Source of the DNA: Bacteroidales bacterium
Lineage (GTDB): Bacteria; Bacteroidota; Bacteroidia; Bacteroidales; UBA932
DNA: 44,090 nt
Assembly (NCBI GenBank): GCA_017962235.1
Contig: JAGCVS010000001.1
Span: 1-44,090 of the forward strand
Direction: 5' to 3'
The notes below the pieces were generated by a model. The model was not told the DNA's origin, did no database searches, and saw only the letters and a program-made list of their open reading frames with translations. Positions 16,925 through 25,726 of the stretch are shown here, piece by piece. Both the position numbers and the translations under genes were made by a program. Numbering within the stretch: the first letter of the stretch is position 1; each line of letters starts with the position of its first letter.

Positions 16925-19170
16925 CAGTCGTTATAGGTGAATGTTACGTAGTCTTCGCAAGAGGAATCGCCGCCAATGAAAAGGCGGAATTCGCCCGCCT
17001 CGGGGCCGTAGGTCATGTCCTTGCGCCAGAATGAGAGCTCCTCCTGGGTGATGGTGAATTCCACCTCGGTGCTCTCGCCGGGGGCGAGGAGCACGCGCTG
17101 GAAGCCGCGCAGCATCTTGACGGGACGGGTCACGCTGCCCAGCATGTCGCGCAGATAGAGCTGGATCACCTCGCAACCTTCGCGGCTGCCGGTGTTGGTA
17201 ACCGTAGCCTTGGCGGTGATGCTGCCGCCGGGGCCAAAGCTGTCGCTGCTCAGGACGGGTTTGCCGTAGCTGAACGTGGTGTATGTAAGGCCGTAGCCAA
17301 ACGGATAGAGCGGCTCATTGGGGCAATCCAGATAGCGGCTCTCGTATTTTGCACCGATGTCCACGTAGGGACGGCCGGTGTTCTTTGCCCAATAATAGAT
17401 GGGTATCTGACCTATATTGCGGGGGAAGGTTACGCTCAGGCGGCCGCTGGGGCTGGCTTCGCCAAACAGCAGCCGGGCAACGGCCTCGCCGCCCATGGTG
17501 CCGGGGTACCACGCCTCAAGCACTGCATCTGCCAGTTCGCTCTCTTCGCTGATGTCCAGCGGACGGCCGTTCAGCAGCACCAGAACCACCGGGACGCCGG
17601 TGCCGGCAATCTCCTTGAGAAGCTCTGTCTGCACCTCGGGAAGCCTGATGGAAGTGCGGCTGGCAGCCTCGCCGGTCCAGTCGCAGGGCTCACCCAGAAC
17701 CATTATCACGGTGCCTGCGCTGCGGGCGGCATATTCTGCATGGCTGAAGAGTGCCTGACTCTCTTTTTCGACATCACAGCCGGGAGTGTAAACCACACTG
17801 CCGGCCATCTCTTTGATGCCGTCCAGGATGCTTTTGACCCCTTCTACCTGACCGGCTCCGCGCCAGGTGCCCAGCAGATCGTCTGCACTGTTTGCCAGCG
17901 GGCCGATAACGGCTACGGGGCTGTTTTTGGACAGAGGGAGGATGTTGTTGTGATTCTTGAGCAGCACGCAGCTCTCCTGTGCAAGCACAAGGGCGGTGTG
18001 CAGGTTTTCTTCCGTCTTGGTCTCAGCCTCTTCCCGCTCTTCGCTGCAGTATTTGAAGGGGTCGCTGAACAGGCCCAGGCGGGCTTTCACAGTGAGCACT
18101 CGGCGCACGGCCTCGTCCAGGATCTTGCGGCTCACCTTGCCCTCTTCCACAGCTTTCTTGAGGAATTCGGAATAGCCGCCGCTCTGCATGTCCATGTCGT
18201 TGCCGGCATTCAGCGCCTTTACGCTGGCATCGGCCAGATCTGCGCTGGTGCCGTGATTTATCATCTCCATTACGCCGGTGTAGTCGCTCACCACAAAGCC
18301 GTCAAAGCCCCACTCGTCGCGGAGAATCTCTGTGAGCAGGTGGGCGTTGGCGGTGGCGGGGGTGCCGTCGTATTCGTTGAAAGAGGCCATCACGGTCTGT
18401 GCCCCGGCCTCAACTGCAGCCTTGTAGGGAGGCAGGTAAAACTCGCGCAGCCAGCGCTCGCTCATGTCCACGGTGTTATAATCGCGGCCGGCGTGAGGGG
18501 CGCCGTAAGCTGCAAAATGCTTCACGCACGCGGCGATGGTGAACGGGTCTTCAAGGTCTGCGCCCTGATAGCCGTATACCATTGCGCGGGAAACTGCGCT
18601 GCCCAGGAAGGCATCCTCGCCGGCACCTTCGCTGATGCGCCCCCAGCGGGGCTCAACACAGATGTCGCACATGGGGGAGTAGGTCCAGTGCAGGCCAGCT
18701 GCCGCAGCTTCGCGGGCAGCCACGCAGGCACTCTCTTCTATCAGACCCGGATCCCAGCTGGAGCTGATACCCAGATTGATGGGGAAGATGGTGCGGAAAC
18801 CGTGAATCACATCGTATCCGAAAAGCAGGGGGATGCCCAGGCGGGTCTCGTTAACGGCGATTTCCTGCAGCTTGCGGGTGTACGCTGCGGTGTATGCATT
18901 GAAGATGTTGCCGCACTTGCCGGAGCGTATATCCTCTATATAGCCTTCGCGTATGCTGGGGCCGGTGACATCCCAGTCAGAGGTGTAAAGCACCAGCTGG
19001 CCGATTTTTTCTTCCAGCGTCATCACCTTCAGCAGGGAGTCAACTATGGGGTACGTTTTGTTGAAGTTGGCAGCCCTGGCCGGGTCGTCGGCGGGCTTAA
19101 CAGCTGCTCCGTTGCCGCCGCACGAAGTCAGCAGCATGGTTGCCAAGAGGAACAAAAATATCTTTTTCAT
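16924..19170 (-). CDS. bglX: GH3 family beta-glucosidase (BglX-like), lipoprotein
   Basis: Hydrolyses terminal beta-linked glucose; beside GH144 genes it would be expected to split sophorose and other beta-1,2-gluco-oligosaccharides. The 748-residue product has a lipobox (C17), the (beta/alpha)8 domain with KHFAAYG (217-223) and the nucleophile Asp296 in GFVVSDYTG, the alpha/beta sandwich domain and a C-terminal fibronectin III-like domain (about 640-745), i.e. full BglX length. First glycanase of the operon; the start lies 18 nt after the stop of the M48 protease gene, so both may be on one transcript. BglX names a fold group, not the exact substrate. Confidence 0.88.
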   Translation of the reverse strand: MKKIFLFLLATMLLTSCGGNGAAVKPADDPARAANFNKTYPIVDSLLKVMTLEEKIGQLVLYTSDWDVTGPSIREGYIEDIRSGKCGNIFNAYTAAYTRKLQEIAVNETRLGIPLLFGYDVIHGFRTIFPINLGISSSWDPGLIEESACVAAREAAAAGLHWTYSPMCDICVEPRWGRISEGAGEDAFLGSAVSRAMVYGYQGADLEDPFTIAACVKHFAAYGAPHAGRDYNTVDMSERWLREFYLPPYKAAVEAGAQTVMASFNEYDGTPATANAHLLTEILRDEWGFDGFVVSDYTGVMEMINHGTSADLADASVKALNAGNDMDMQSGGYSEFLKKAVEEGKVSRKILDEAVRRVLTVKARLGLFSDPFKYCSEEREEAETKTEENLHTALVLAQESCVLLKNHNNILPLSKNSPVAVIGPLANSADDLLGTWRGAGQVEGVKSILDGIKEMAGSVVYTPGCDVEKESQALFSHAEYAARSAGTVIMVLGEPCDWTGEAASRTSIRLPEVQTELLKEIAGTGVPVVLVLLNGRPLDISEESELADAVLEAWYPGTMGGEAVARLLFGEASPSGRLSVTFPRNIGQIPIYYWAKNTGRPYVDIGAKYESRYLDCPNEPLYPFGYGLTYTTFSYGKPVLSSDSFGPGGSITAKATVTNTGSREGCEVIQLYLRDMLGSVTRPVKMLRGFQRVLLAPGESTEVEFTITQEELSFWRKDMTYGPEAGEFRLFIGGDSSCEDYVTFTYND

Positions 19171-19188
19171 AAACCTGTATTTTCAATT

Positions 19189-19986
19189 TTACTGCACCTG
19201 CTGACCGGTGATGTAACCGTCTGCCATCGCCTTCTTGGTGATGCGGGCAATGCGGGTCTCAAGGTCGGGATGGGAAGAGAGCAGCGTGTTCACTGCACTG
19301 CTGTTGGAGCTGGAAGATGAACTCTTGAGCGCCAGCATCTTCTGGAAGCTCTTGATCATGGCCGTAGGGTTCTTGCCGTGCGCCTTCAGGAATTCGTAGC
19401 CGTAATCGTCGGCTTCATTCTCCTGTTTCTTGGAATACTTGGCGTTGAGCGCAGCCTCGCCCAGCGCACCCAGCTGTGAATCTGTGATTACGGCTATGGT
19501 GGAGCTTGTGGCTGCGAGTCCGTCCAGTATGGCGCTGGTCAAATAGGCGTTCTGAACCTCTTTCTTGGAATGCTTGAGCGCCACGTGCCCGATTTCGTGC
19601 CCTATCACGCCCAGCACTTCATCGTCTGTAAGCAGGTCCAACATGCCGCTGTATACCCGCACGCTGCCGTCTGCACATGCAAAGGCATTCACCTGGTTTG
19701 TTACGTATACCTTGAAGTTCAAGGGTACCCCGTCCACATCGGTAAGGCCCTTGGTGAGGTTGGCCAGACGTTTTGAGTATGTGCTGGTGGCCGGACTTAT
19801 CTTGCTCTTGGCATCCAGTTGCGCGATATACTGGCGCATGTAAGACTGCACCTGAGCGTCTGTGATGCTGGCTGCCTGAAGCGCCTTTGCCGCGCCGGTT
19901 GCCACGCGATTCGCGTCCATGTTTGCAAGGATACCGCAGGAGGTGGTCATGAGCGCCACCGTCAGAAACAAAAGAATTCTTTTCAT
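19189..19986 (-). CDS. M48 family zinc metalloprotease lipoprotein
   Basis: Periplasmic or outer-membrane quality-control peptidase of the LoiP/BepA type. The 265-residue product has a lipobox (C17), the zinc motif HEIGH (130-134), the third ligand Glu191 in NEADDYGYEF, and the family stretch ACADGSVRVYSGMLDLLTDDE before the active site. No TPR domain. It precedes the GH3 gene by 18 nt on the same strand without a visible terminator, so it may be co-transcribed with the glucan locus, although its role is probably general. Confidence 0.88.
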   Translation of the reverse strand: MKRILLFLTVALMTTSCGILANMDANRVATGAAKALQAASITDAQVQSYMRQYIAQLDAKSKISPATSTYSKRLANLTKGLTDVDGVPLNFKVYVTNQVNAFACADGSVRVYSGMLDLLTDDEVLGVIGHEIGHVALKHSKKEVQNAYLTSAILDGLAATSSTIAVITDSQLGALGEAALNAKYSKKQENEADDYGYEFLKAHGKNPTAMIKSFQKMLALKSSSSSSNSSAVNTLLSSHPDLETRIARITKKAMADGYITGQQVQ

Positions 19987-20049
19987 ACCACTAAGATAAG
20001 GAATTATTTCTTAATTTTATGGTCAAATCGTTTAACCACAACCAAAAAC

Positions 20050-21087
20050 ATGAAAGGCATCGGCATTATCGGCTGCGGAAAAATATCACAGATCCGCCAC
20101 ATTCCTGAGTATTACACCAACCCCAATGCAAAACTGGTGGGCTTCTTTGACCTGGCCAGGGAGCGTGCGGCGCAGATGGCGGCCAAATACGGCGGGAAGG
20201 TGTTTGACTCTGTAGAGGATCTGCTTGCAGACCCGGCAATCGATGCCGTGAGCGTGTGCGTGGCCAACAACATGCACGCTGACATCACCATCGCCGCCCT
20301 CAAGGCTGGCAAGCATGTGCTGTGCGAGAAGCCGATGGCCACCAATATTGCAGACTGCGAGCGGATGGTGGCGGCTGCCAGGCAGTACGGCCGGTATCTG
20401 ATGATAGGCCAGAACCAGCGCTTTGCAAAAGCCCATTCAGAGGCGCGAAAACTCATAAAGGAGGGGGCAATCGGCCGCGTGGTATCGTTCCGCACCACCT
20501 TCGGTCACTCGGGTCCCGAGACGTGGAGCATCACCCCCGGCCCCAACACGTGGTTCTTCGATAAAAAAGCGGCCGTGATGGGTGTGCTGGCAGACCTGGG
20601 CATCCATAAGACCGACCTGATTCAGTATATCCTTGACGACACCATCACCGCCGTCACTGCAAAGATTTCCACCATCGATAAGAAGTATGCCGACGGCACC
20701 CCCATCGGCGTGGACGACAACGCCATCTGTATCTTTGAGATGGCCGGCGGCGCCGTGGGCACCATGACCGCCAGCTGGACCTTCTATGGCCAGGAAGACA
20801 ACACCACCATCATATACGGCACGGAGGGCATCATCCGCATTTACGACGACCCTGCCTGCTCGCTGAAGGTTATCAGCAGGGACGGCAAGGTGAAGACTCT
20901 GGACATAGACCGCATCCAGACCAACGACAACCAGACCAAATCGGGTGTGATGGATGCCTTTGTGGATGCCCTTGAAAAGGGCGTACAGCCGCCCGTGGCG
21001 GGTGAGGAGGTCCTCACCGCCATGCGTGCCATCTTCGGTGCCCTGGAATCCTCTGAAAAAGGGGTCAGGGTAGAGGTCAATCAGTAA
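20050..21087 (+). CDS. Gfo/Idh/MocA family oxidoreductase
   Basis: NAD(P)-dependent dehydrogenase of sugars or sugar derivatives; cytoplasmic. The 345-residue product has an N-terminal Rossmann fold with GIIGCGKISQIRHIPEY (GxGxxxxxxH type), the family motif CEKPMA and GQNQRF, and a C-terminal beta-sheet domain with HKTDLIQYIL. The ATG at 20050 was chosen because the Rossmann glycine motif begins right after it; upstream in-frame sequence is the antisense of the M48 gene. It is divergent to the glucan locus and could process a released sugar, but nothing in the sequence fixes the substrate. The stop is directly followed by the rubredoxin gene on the other strand. Confidence 0.9.
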   Translation: MKGIGIIGCGKISQIRHIPEYYTNPNAKLVGFFDLARERAAQMAAKYGGKVFDSVEDLLADPAIDAVSVCVANNMHADITIAALKAGKHVLCEKPMATNIADCERMVAAARQYGRYLMIGQNQRFAKAHSEARKLIKEGAIGRVVSFRTTFGHSGPETWSITPGPNTWFFDKKAAVMGVLADLGIHKTDLIQYILDDTITAVTAKISTIDKKYADGTPIGVDDNAICIFEMAGGAVGTMTASWTFYGQEDNTTIIYGTEGIIRIYDDPACSLKVISRDGKVKTLDIDRIQTNDNQTKSGVMDAFVDALEKGVQPPVAGEEVLTAMRAIFGALESSEKGVRVEVNQ

Positions 21088-21249
21088 TTATTCGACGGGG
21101 GAGAAGTCTTCTTTGCCCACACCGCAGAGGGGGCATACCCAGTCTGCAGGGAGATCTTCGAAGGGGGTTCCGGGGGCGATGCCGTTGTCGGGGTCGCCGG
21201 CTGCGGGGTCGTATTCGTATCCGCAGATGTTGCAGGTGTACTTTTTCAT
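21088..21249 (-). CDS. Rubredoxin
   Basis: Small one-iron electron carrier, 53 residues, starting [15 protein letters not shown]. The four iron ligands are visible as CNICG (C6, C9) and CPLCG (C39, C42), with the conserved aromatic and DW residues between ([10 protein letters not shown]). It lies 40 nt downstream of the flavodiiron protein gene on the same strand and is its likely electron donor. The stop abuts the convergent oxidoreductase stop with no spacer. Confidence 0.96.
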   Translation of the reverse strand: MKKYTCNICGYEYDPAAGDPDNGIAPGTPFEDLPADWVCPLCGVGKEDFSPVE

Positions 21250-21289
21250 ATCTGTCTTTTGCGTTGGATTATTCAGTTATGGCAGCGGT

Positions 21290-22489
21290 TCAGGCCAATT
21301 TTGCGGCAAACGCGCGGCCGTATTCTTCGCAGGCGGCAAGGGCGGTTTCGTCCGGCACCCACAGGGTGCGGATGCCCTCGTCAACAACGTTGATACCCGC
21401 TTCTGCAAGCAGGGCGGAGAGCTGTTTGGAGGCCTCGCCGCTCCAGCCGTAAGAGCCGAACGCGGCACCCGATTTTTTCTTGAGCTTGAGCCCCTTTACC
21501 ATCTCCAGCAGCCCGGCGATGGCGTATGAATAGCCGTTGTTGATGGTTGGTGAGCCAACCAGCAGCGCGCGGGAGTGGAATATCTCCGTGAGGATATCGT
21601 TCTTATCCTCTTTGGCGGCGTTGAACAGTTTTACGGTCATGCCCGGCGCAGCACTGCAGATGCCGCGGGCGATGGCCTCCGCCATCAGACGGGTGCTGTT
21701 CCACATGGTGTCGTATACAATGGTCACCTGGTTTTCTGAATAGGCTTCGGCCCAGAGCAGATATTTCTCTACAATCTTCTCCGGGTTGGTGCGCCATATC
21801 ACGCCGTGGCTGGGGCAGATGAGCTTCAGCGGCAGGTTCATGGCCAGAATCTCCTTCACCTTGCGGGTCACCATGGGGCAGAAGGGGCCCAGGATGTTGG
21901 CAAAGTATTTCTCCGCCTCGTACATCATCCCGCTTTCCGGAACTTCGTCGTTAAACAGGCTTTCGCTGGCGTAGTGCTGCCCGAAACCGTCGTTGGAGAA
22001 GAGCACGCCGCCGCATCCGTTATAGTAGCTGAACATGGTGTCGGGCCAGTGGAGCATGGGGGCCTCCACAAAGGTGAGGCTCTCACCGCCGCCCAGATCC
22101 AGGGTGTCGCCGGTCTTCACTTTGATATAGTTCCAGTCCTGGTGATAGTGGCCGCGCAGGATGGCCTCTCCCTTTGCGGTGCAGTAGACGGGGGTGCCTG
22201 GAATCTCCCGCAGCAGCTCTGCCAGTGCCCCGGAGTGGTCGGTTTCGTTGTGCTGCATCACAATCGCATCTATCTTGTCCAATGCGATTTCCTGCTTCAG
22301 GCGAGCCACAAACTCCTGGTCGTACGGACCCCATACGGTGTCAATCAGAACGGTCTTGGAGGCGCCGCGCAACAGATAGGCGTTATAGCTTGACCCGCGG
22401 CGGGTGGACAGCTCGTTGCCATGGAACATTTTCAATTCCCAGTCGGTTTTTCCGACCCAGGAAATATTGTCTGTAATCTTCTTTGCCAT
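21290..22489 (-). CDS. FprA family A-type flavodiiron protein (rubredoxin:oxygen/NO oxidoreductase)
   Basis: Reduces O2 to water or NO to N2O in anaerobes, taking electrons from rubredoxin. The 399-residue product has the metallo-beta-lactamase-like diiron domain with HNETDHSG (H80, E82, D84, H85) and a C-terminal flavodoxin domain (about 250-399) starting VTIVYDTMWNSTRLMAEAI. Length and order match class A flavodiiron proteins. The rubredoxin gene follows 40 nt downstream. Likely role is protection from oxygen or nitrosative stress. The -7 box upstream (22501-22494) is so close to the ATG that the transcript would have almost no leader. Confidence 0.95.
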   Translation of the reverse strand: MAKKITDNISWVGKTDWELKMFHGNELSTRRGSSYNAYLLRGASKTVLIDTVWGPYDQEFVARLKQEIALDKIDAIVMQHNETDHSGALAELLREIPGTPVYCTAKGEAILRGHYHQDWNYIKVKTGDTLDLGGGESLTFVEAPMLHWPDTMFSYYNGCGGVLFSNDGFGQHYASESLFNDEVPESGMMYEAEKYFANILGPFCPMVTRKVKEILAMNLPLKLICPSHGVIWRTNPEKIVEKYLLWAEAYSENQVTIVYDTMWNSTRLMAEAIARGICSAAPGMTVKLFNAAKEDKNDILTEIFHSRALLVGSPTINNGYSYAIAGLLEMVKGLKLKKKSGAAFGSYGWSGEASKQLSALLAEAGINVVDEGIRTLWVPDETALAACEEYGRAFAAKLA

Positions 22490-22493
22490 ACCA

Positions 22494-22523
22494 CAAATTT
22501 AAGAAATGTTTTTACTAAATTTG
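22494..22523. promoter_or_regulatory. Divergent -7 boxes between the flavodiiron gene and the nuclease operon
   Basis: TAAATTTG on the plus strand (22516-22523) and the same octamer on the minus strand (22501-22494) form an inverted repeat with a 14-nt spacer. Both match TAnnTTTG. The plus box gives a leader of about 30 nt for the gene at 22561; the minus box gives almost none for the gene starting at 22489. The symmetry could also be an operator. Confidence 0.5.
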
Positions 22524-22560
22524 AAGTCAGTCCGATAATAAAAACAATACATAAATTAAT

Positions 22561-24507
22561 ATGAAATCATTCAGATTATTATCTCTGGTGATGTGCATGT
22601 CCGCAGTGCTGGCACTTGGCAGTTGCAAGGAGCCGATTGAGGATCCGTACATCCTGATTAACGGAGAAAAGACTCTCTCCATCTCCCAGGACAAGGCAAC
22701 CTTACAAGTATATGTGGCCTCAAACCGGGAGTGGGCGGTACGCATGAACAAAGAAACGGAAGAGTGGATGCAGATAGAGCCTGCCGGCGGCATGCCCAGC
22801 GAGCATGCGGTGCAGGTGACCCTTACAGTGGCTGAGAACATGGGCGCCAACCGCACCGCGGCCATCGAGTTCTACACCGGCACCGCGACGGACATGCTCA
22901 CAGTAATTCAGCAGGGCCCCGACGGCGAGAGCGACGGTGTGAAGGCCATCTCCGTGGCTGAATTCATAGGCAAGGCCGATACCGGCACCTACTATCGACT
23001 TACCGGTGTGGTATCGGGCTTCAATGCCAGCTACTGCAGCTTTGATCTGACCGATGCTACCGGTACGATTTACGTATACTCGGTTACCGAGGCCAGCAAG
23101 GCGGAGTGGAAAGACAAGATTAAGAACGGCGGCACCGTAACGCTGAAGGGCGTGTACAAGTACTACGGCACCAAGCATGAGGTTGTGGAGGCTGTGATTG
23201 AGGAGTTCATCCCCGAAGCAGAAGCTCCCGTTACCACCGCTACCGCAGCCCAGATTATCGCTGCCGGTGTGGAGGGTAACTATCAGATAGCAGAGGCCAC
23301 CATTGTGAACGTGCCTTCTGTGAATACCCTGATAGTGAACGACGGCACCGGATATATGTACGCCTACAAGAGCAAGCACGGCTTTGCAGAGGGCGACGTG
23401 GTTACCGTGAAGGGCAAGGTGGTACTCTACGAGGGCAAGGTGCTCGAATTCGATAACCCTGATATCACAAAGACGGGAGCTGCCATAGTTACACATCCCG
23501 AGCCGGCGGCATGGGGCGCGGATGAGATAGACGGATACTTCTCAGCACCCGTCATTACCGTGAAATATGTGTCCGTTCTGGGTCTGGTGATAAAAGATGA
23601 CAAATACACCAACCTGAGGCCGTTCGGAACCAAGGCGTGCGAGGTGGTATCGCTGTATGTGGGCGATGCGGACCTTACGGCATATGAGAACTGTCCGGTA
23701 AGGGTTACCGGATATGCCTTCACCGCTACCGCAGAAACCAAGAACATCTCCGTGGCTGTGGTTGACATAGTGGAGATCAGCGGCGCACAGTATGTGCTCA
23801 CCGATCCCGCTTCGCTCCTGTGGGGCGCGGACGATGTGGCACCCAAGACGGTGGCGGTGCTCACCTCCGGTACGGATGTGACCGTAGAGGCGGTAGCAGA
23901 GGCGTTTGGCGGCGATGTATGGGCAACAGCCACCGTGAGCGGCAAAACCATCACTATAACTCCCAGCGGTGTCAACACCAGTCAGACTCAGGACAGGACC
24001 GGCGCCTTCAAGGTAACTTCAGACGGCATGTCCATAGTTCTGAATGTGACCCAGAGCAGGGTTCTGGGGGCACATCCGTTCACCAGCAACGTTACCTGGA
24101 AGCTGGGCTCCAGCGCATACGACCATACCACCGGCAACGACACCTCTCCCGGACAGTCGGCAGTGATAAACGGTACCGAGGTGAACGAACTGGTCAAGCT
24201 TGGCACATCGTCAAAGAACGGCGACTTTACCGCAACCATCCCGGCCGGCACCAAGAAGATCGCCTTCTATTCCCTCGGCTGGAAGGGCTCCAGCCCCAAA
24301 CTCAACGTCACTTGCGGCTCCGGCCAGAAGCAGACGTTCTCCATCAAGGCCAACGATGGCGTGGTAAGCAATCCTCCTTACACAATCACCACCAGCGACG
24401 CTGACGCTTACTATGAGGTACAGGTAGACGACGCTTCGGCTACTTCAGTCAAGTTTGAGTCGGAGGGCCGCGTGATAGTATGGGGTATTAACGCATATAA
24501 CGAATAG
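22561..24507 (+). CDS. BACON/OB-fold multidomain surface lipoprotein
   Basis: No catalytic motif; probably a ligand-binding surface lipoprotein. The 648-residue product has a lipobox (C22), a BACON-like domain (about 37-118), an OB-like module (about 130-216) with ISVAEFIG and FDLTDATGTIYVY, a second OB-like segment (about 228-301, VNDGTGYMYAYKSKHGFAEGDVVTVKGKV), a third region (about 320-405), a second BACON-like domain (about 418-498) and a C-terminal beta domain (about 503-648) of unknown type. The first OB-like module is the same type as the tandem repeats of the protein at 37471-40191. First gene of a tight operon with two nucleases and a TonB-dependent receptor, 2 nt before the next start. 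OB folds often bind nucleic acid or oligosaccharide; nucleic acid is inferred here from the neighbours. Confidence 0.75.
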   Translation: MKSFRLLSLVMCMSAVLALGSCKEPIEDPYILINGEKTLSISQDKATLQVYVASNREWAVRMNKETEEWMQIEPAGGMPSEHAVQVTLTVAENMGANRTAAIEFYTGTATDMLTVIQQGPDGESDGVKAISVAEFIGKADTGTYYRLTGVVSGFNASYCSFDLTDATGTIYVYSVTEASKAEWKDKIKNGGTVTLKGVYKYYGTKHEVVEAVIEEFIPEAEAPVTTATAAQIIAAGVEGNYQIAEATIVNVPSVNTLIVNDGTGYMYAYKSKHGFAEGDVVTVKGKVVLYEGKVLEFDNPDITKTGAAIVTHPEPAAWGADEIDGYFSAPVITVKYVSVLGLVIKDDKYTNLRPFGTKACEVVSLYVGDADLTAYENCPVRVTGYAFTATAETKNISVAVVDIVEISGAQYVLTDPASLLWGADDVAPKTVAVLTSGTDVTVEAVAEAFGGDVWATATVSGKTITITPSGVNTSQTQDRTGAFKVTSDGMSIVLNVTQSRVLGAHPFTSNVTWKLGSSAYDHTTGNDTSPGQSAVINGTEVNELVKLGTSSKNGDFTATIPAGTKKIAFYSLGWKGSSPKLNVTCGSGQKQTFSIKANDGVVSNPPYTITTSDADAYYEVQVDDASATSVKFESEGRVIVWGINAYNE

Positions 24508-24509
24508 CG

Positions 24510-25724
24510 ATGAAAACCGGAAATATCATAACCAGAGTGCTGGCTGTATCGCTGTTTGCGGCAGCCGCGCTCTCCTGCGGCCGGAAAGACGAGGTCGAGT
24601 TCAAGGTGGACGTGCGGCACGTGGCGGTGGAGAGCGACCGCGGCACCCAGTTCGTGACGGTCAGTGCCCCTGCCGGACAGGAGTGGACCATCACCCTTAC
24701 AGATGAGAACGGTCAGCCCGTGGACTGGGCGGTGGTGGATCCCGCCTCCGGCGTCGGCACCAGGACTGCCGTCACCATCACCTGGGACCAGAACTATACC
24801 AGTGAGGCACGCACGATAGTGATCACCTGCCGCAGCGATTCCAAGACCAGCAGCGTGAAGGTGGTGCAGGCAGCAAAGCCGGCCGATGCAGTGCTCTTCC
24901 CCGACAAGATTCAGCCCGACCCGGTGCGCAGGTGGATGGAACTTCCCGCTACCAACAACGAGTCGCTTTACTTCATATCCCACCCCAGCAGCACCAGTGA
25001 GACTGCAGGCCGCAACTACAGCTACTACTGGGATGTGGCCAATCTGGTGGCACACTGGGTGGCTTATCCGCTTAACAAGAACCTGATTGGCAGCGGTGGA
25101 CGTACAAATCTGTGGGGTCTGGACCCCAAACTGCCCAAGGACAAGCAGCCATGGCTCTTCTCCGGCTACCGCAGTTCCGCTTCCAGCGGCAACAGCGACG
25201 GCGGCACGCAGTGGTACGACCGCGGCCACCAGATGCCCTCTGCAGACCGTTTGAACTACAGCGATAACATCCAGACCTTCTACGGCACCAACATGACTCC
25301 CCAGATTAACGAGCTCAACAGCAACATCTGGGCGGCCCTGGAGGGGAGCGTGCGCGACTGGTCCAAGAAGTTTGACACTCTGTATGTGGTAACCGGCTGC
25401 GTGATTGACGGCAGCACCCAGTTTGCATACGACAACGAGGGCAAGAAGGTCACCGTTCCTGTGGGTTATTACAAGGCGCTGTTGGGCTACGACAAGAAGC
25501 ACAAGAACGGCATTGCCGCACAGACACAGGGCTATACCGGCGTGGCGTTCTACTTTGAACACAAAGGTTATCCGGACAGTCAGTATATGAACCAGGCCAT
25601 GACCATAGACGAGCTGGAGAAGAAGGTGGGCGAAGATTTCTTTGTGAACCTCCCTTCAGAAATCGGCGAGGTACTGGCCGCCAAGGTGGAATCTACAAAA
25701 GACAACTTCTGGTGGAGTAAATAG
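24510..25724 (+). CDS. DNA/RNA non-specific endonuclease lipoprotein with BACON domain
   Basis: Metal-dependent beta-beta-alpha nuclease of the NucA/Serratia type, which cuts DNA and RNA without sequence preference. The 404-residue product has a lipobox (C23), a BACON-like domain (about 30-120) and the nuclease domain (about 140-395) with the signature YDRGHQMPSADR (DRGH at 237-240, catalytic His240) and the metal-binding Asn region NMTPQINELNSNIWAALE (from 261). The lipid anchor would hold it on the envelope, most likely the outer surface. Starts 2 nt after the preceding gene and ends 2 nt before the next one. Confidence 0.92.
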   Translation: MKTGNIITRVLAVSLFAAAALSCGRKDEVEFKVDVRHVAVESDRGTQFVTVSAPAGQEWTITLTDENGQPVDWAVVDPASGVGTRTAVTITWDQNYTSEARTIVITCRSDSKTSSVKVVQAAKPADAVLFPDKIQPDPVRRWMELPATNNESLYFISHPSSTSETAGRNYSYYWDVANLVAHWVAYPLNKNLIGSGGRTNLWGLDPKLPKDKQPWLFSGYRSSASSGNSDGGTQWYDRGHQMPSADRLNYSDNIQTFYGTNMTPQINELNSNIWAALEGSVRDWSKKFDTLYVVTGCVIDGSTQFAYDNEGKKVTVPVGYYKALLGYDKKHKNGIAAQTQGYTGVAFYFEHKGYPDSQYMNQAMTIDELEKKVGEDFFVNLPSEIGEVLAAKVESTKDNFWWSK

Positions 25725-25726
25725 TT

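Noticed and set aside
17740-19320. 526-codon plus-strand frame opposite the GH3 gene
   Set aside because: Runs across the GH3 and M48 genes in antisense; no domain, no start context.
24411-25562. 383-codon minus-strand frame opposite the nuclease
   Set aside because: Antisense shadow of the DRGH nuclease gene, whose motifs are unmistakable.
24510-25724. Type IX secretion signal on the nuclease
   Set aside because: The C-terminus lacks a recognisable T9SS sorting domain, and a lipobox is present at the N-terminus.
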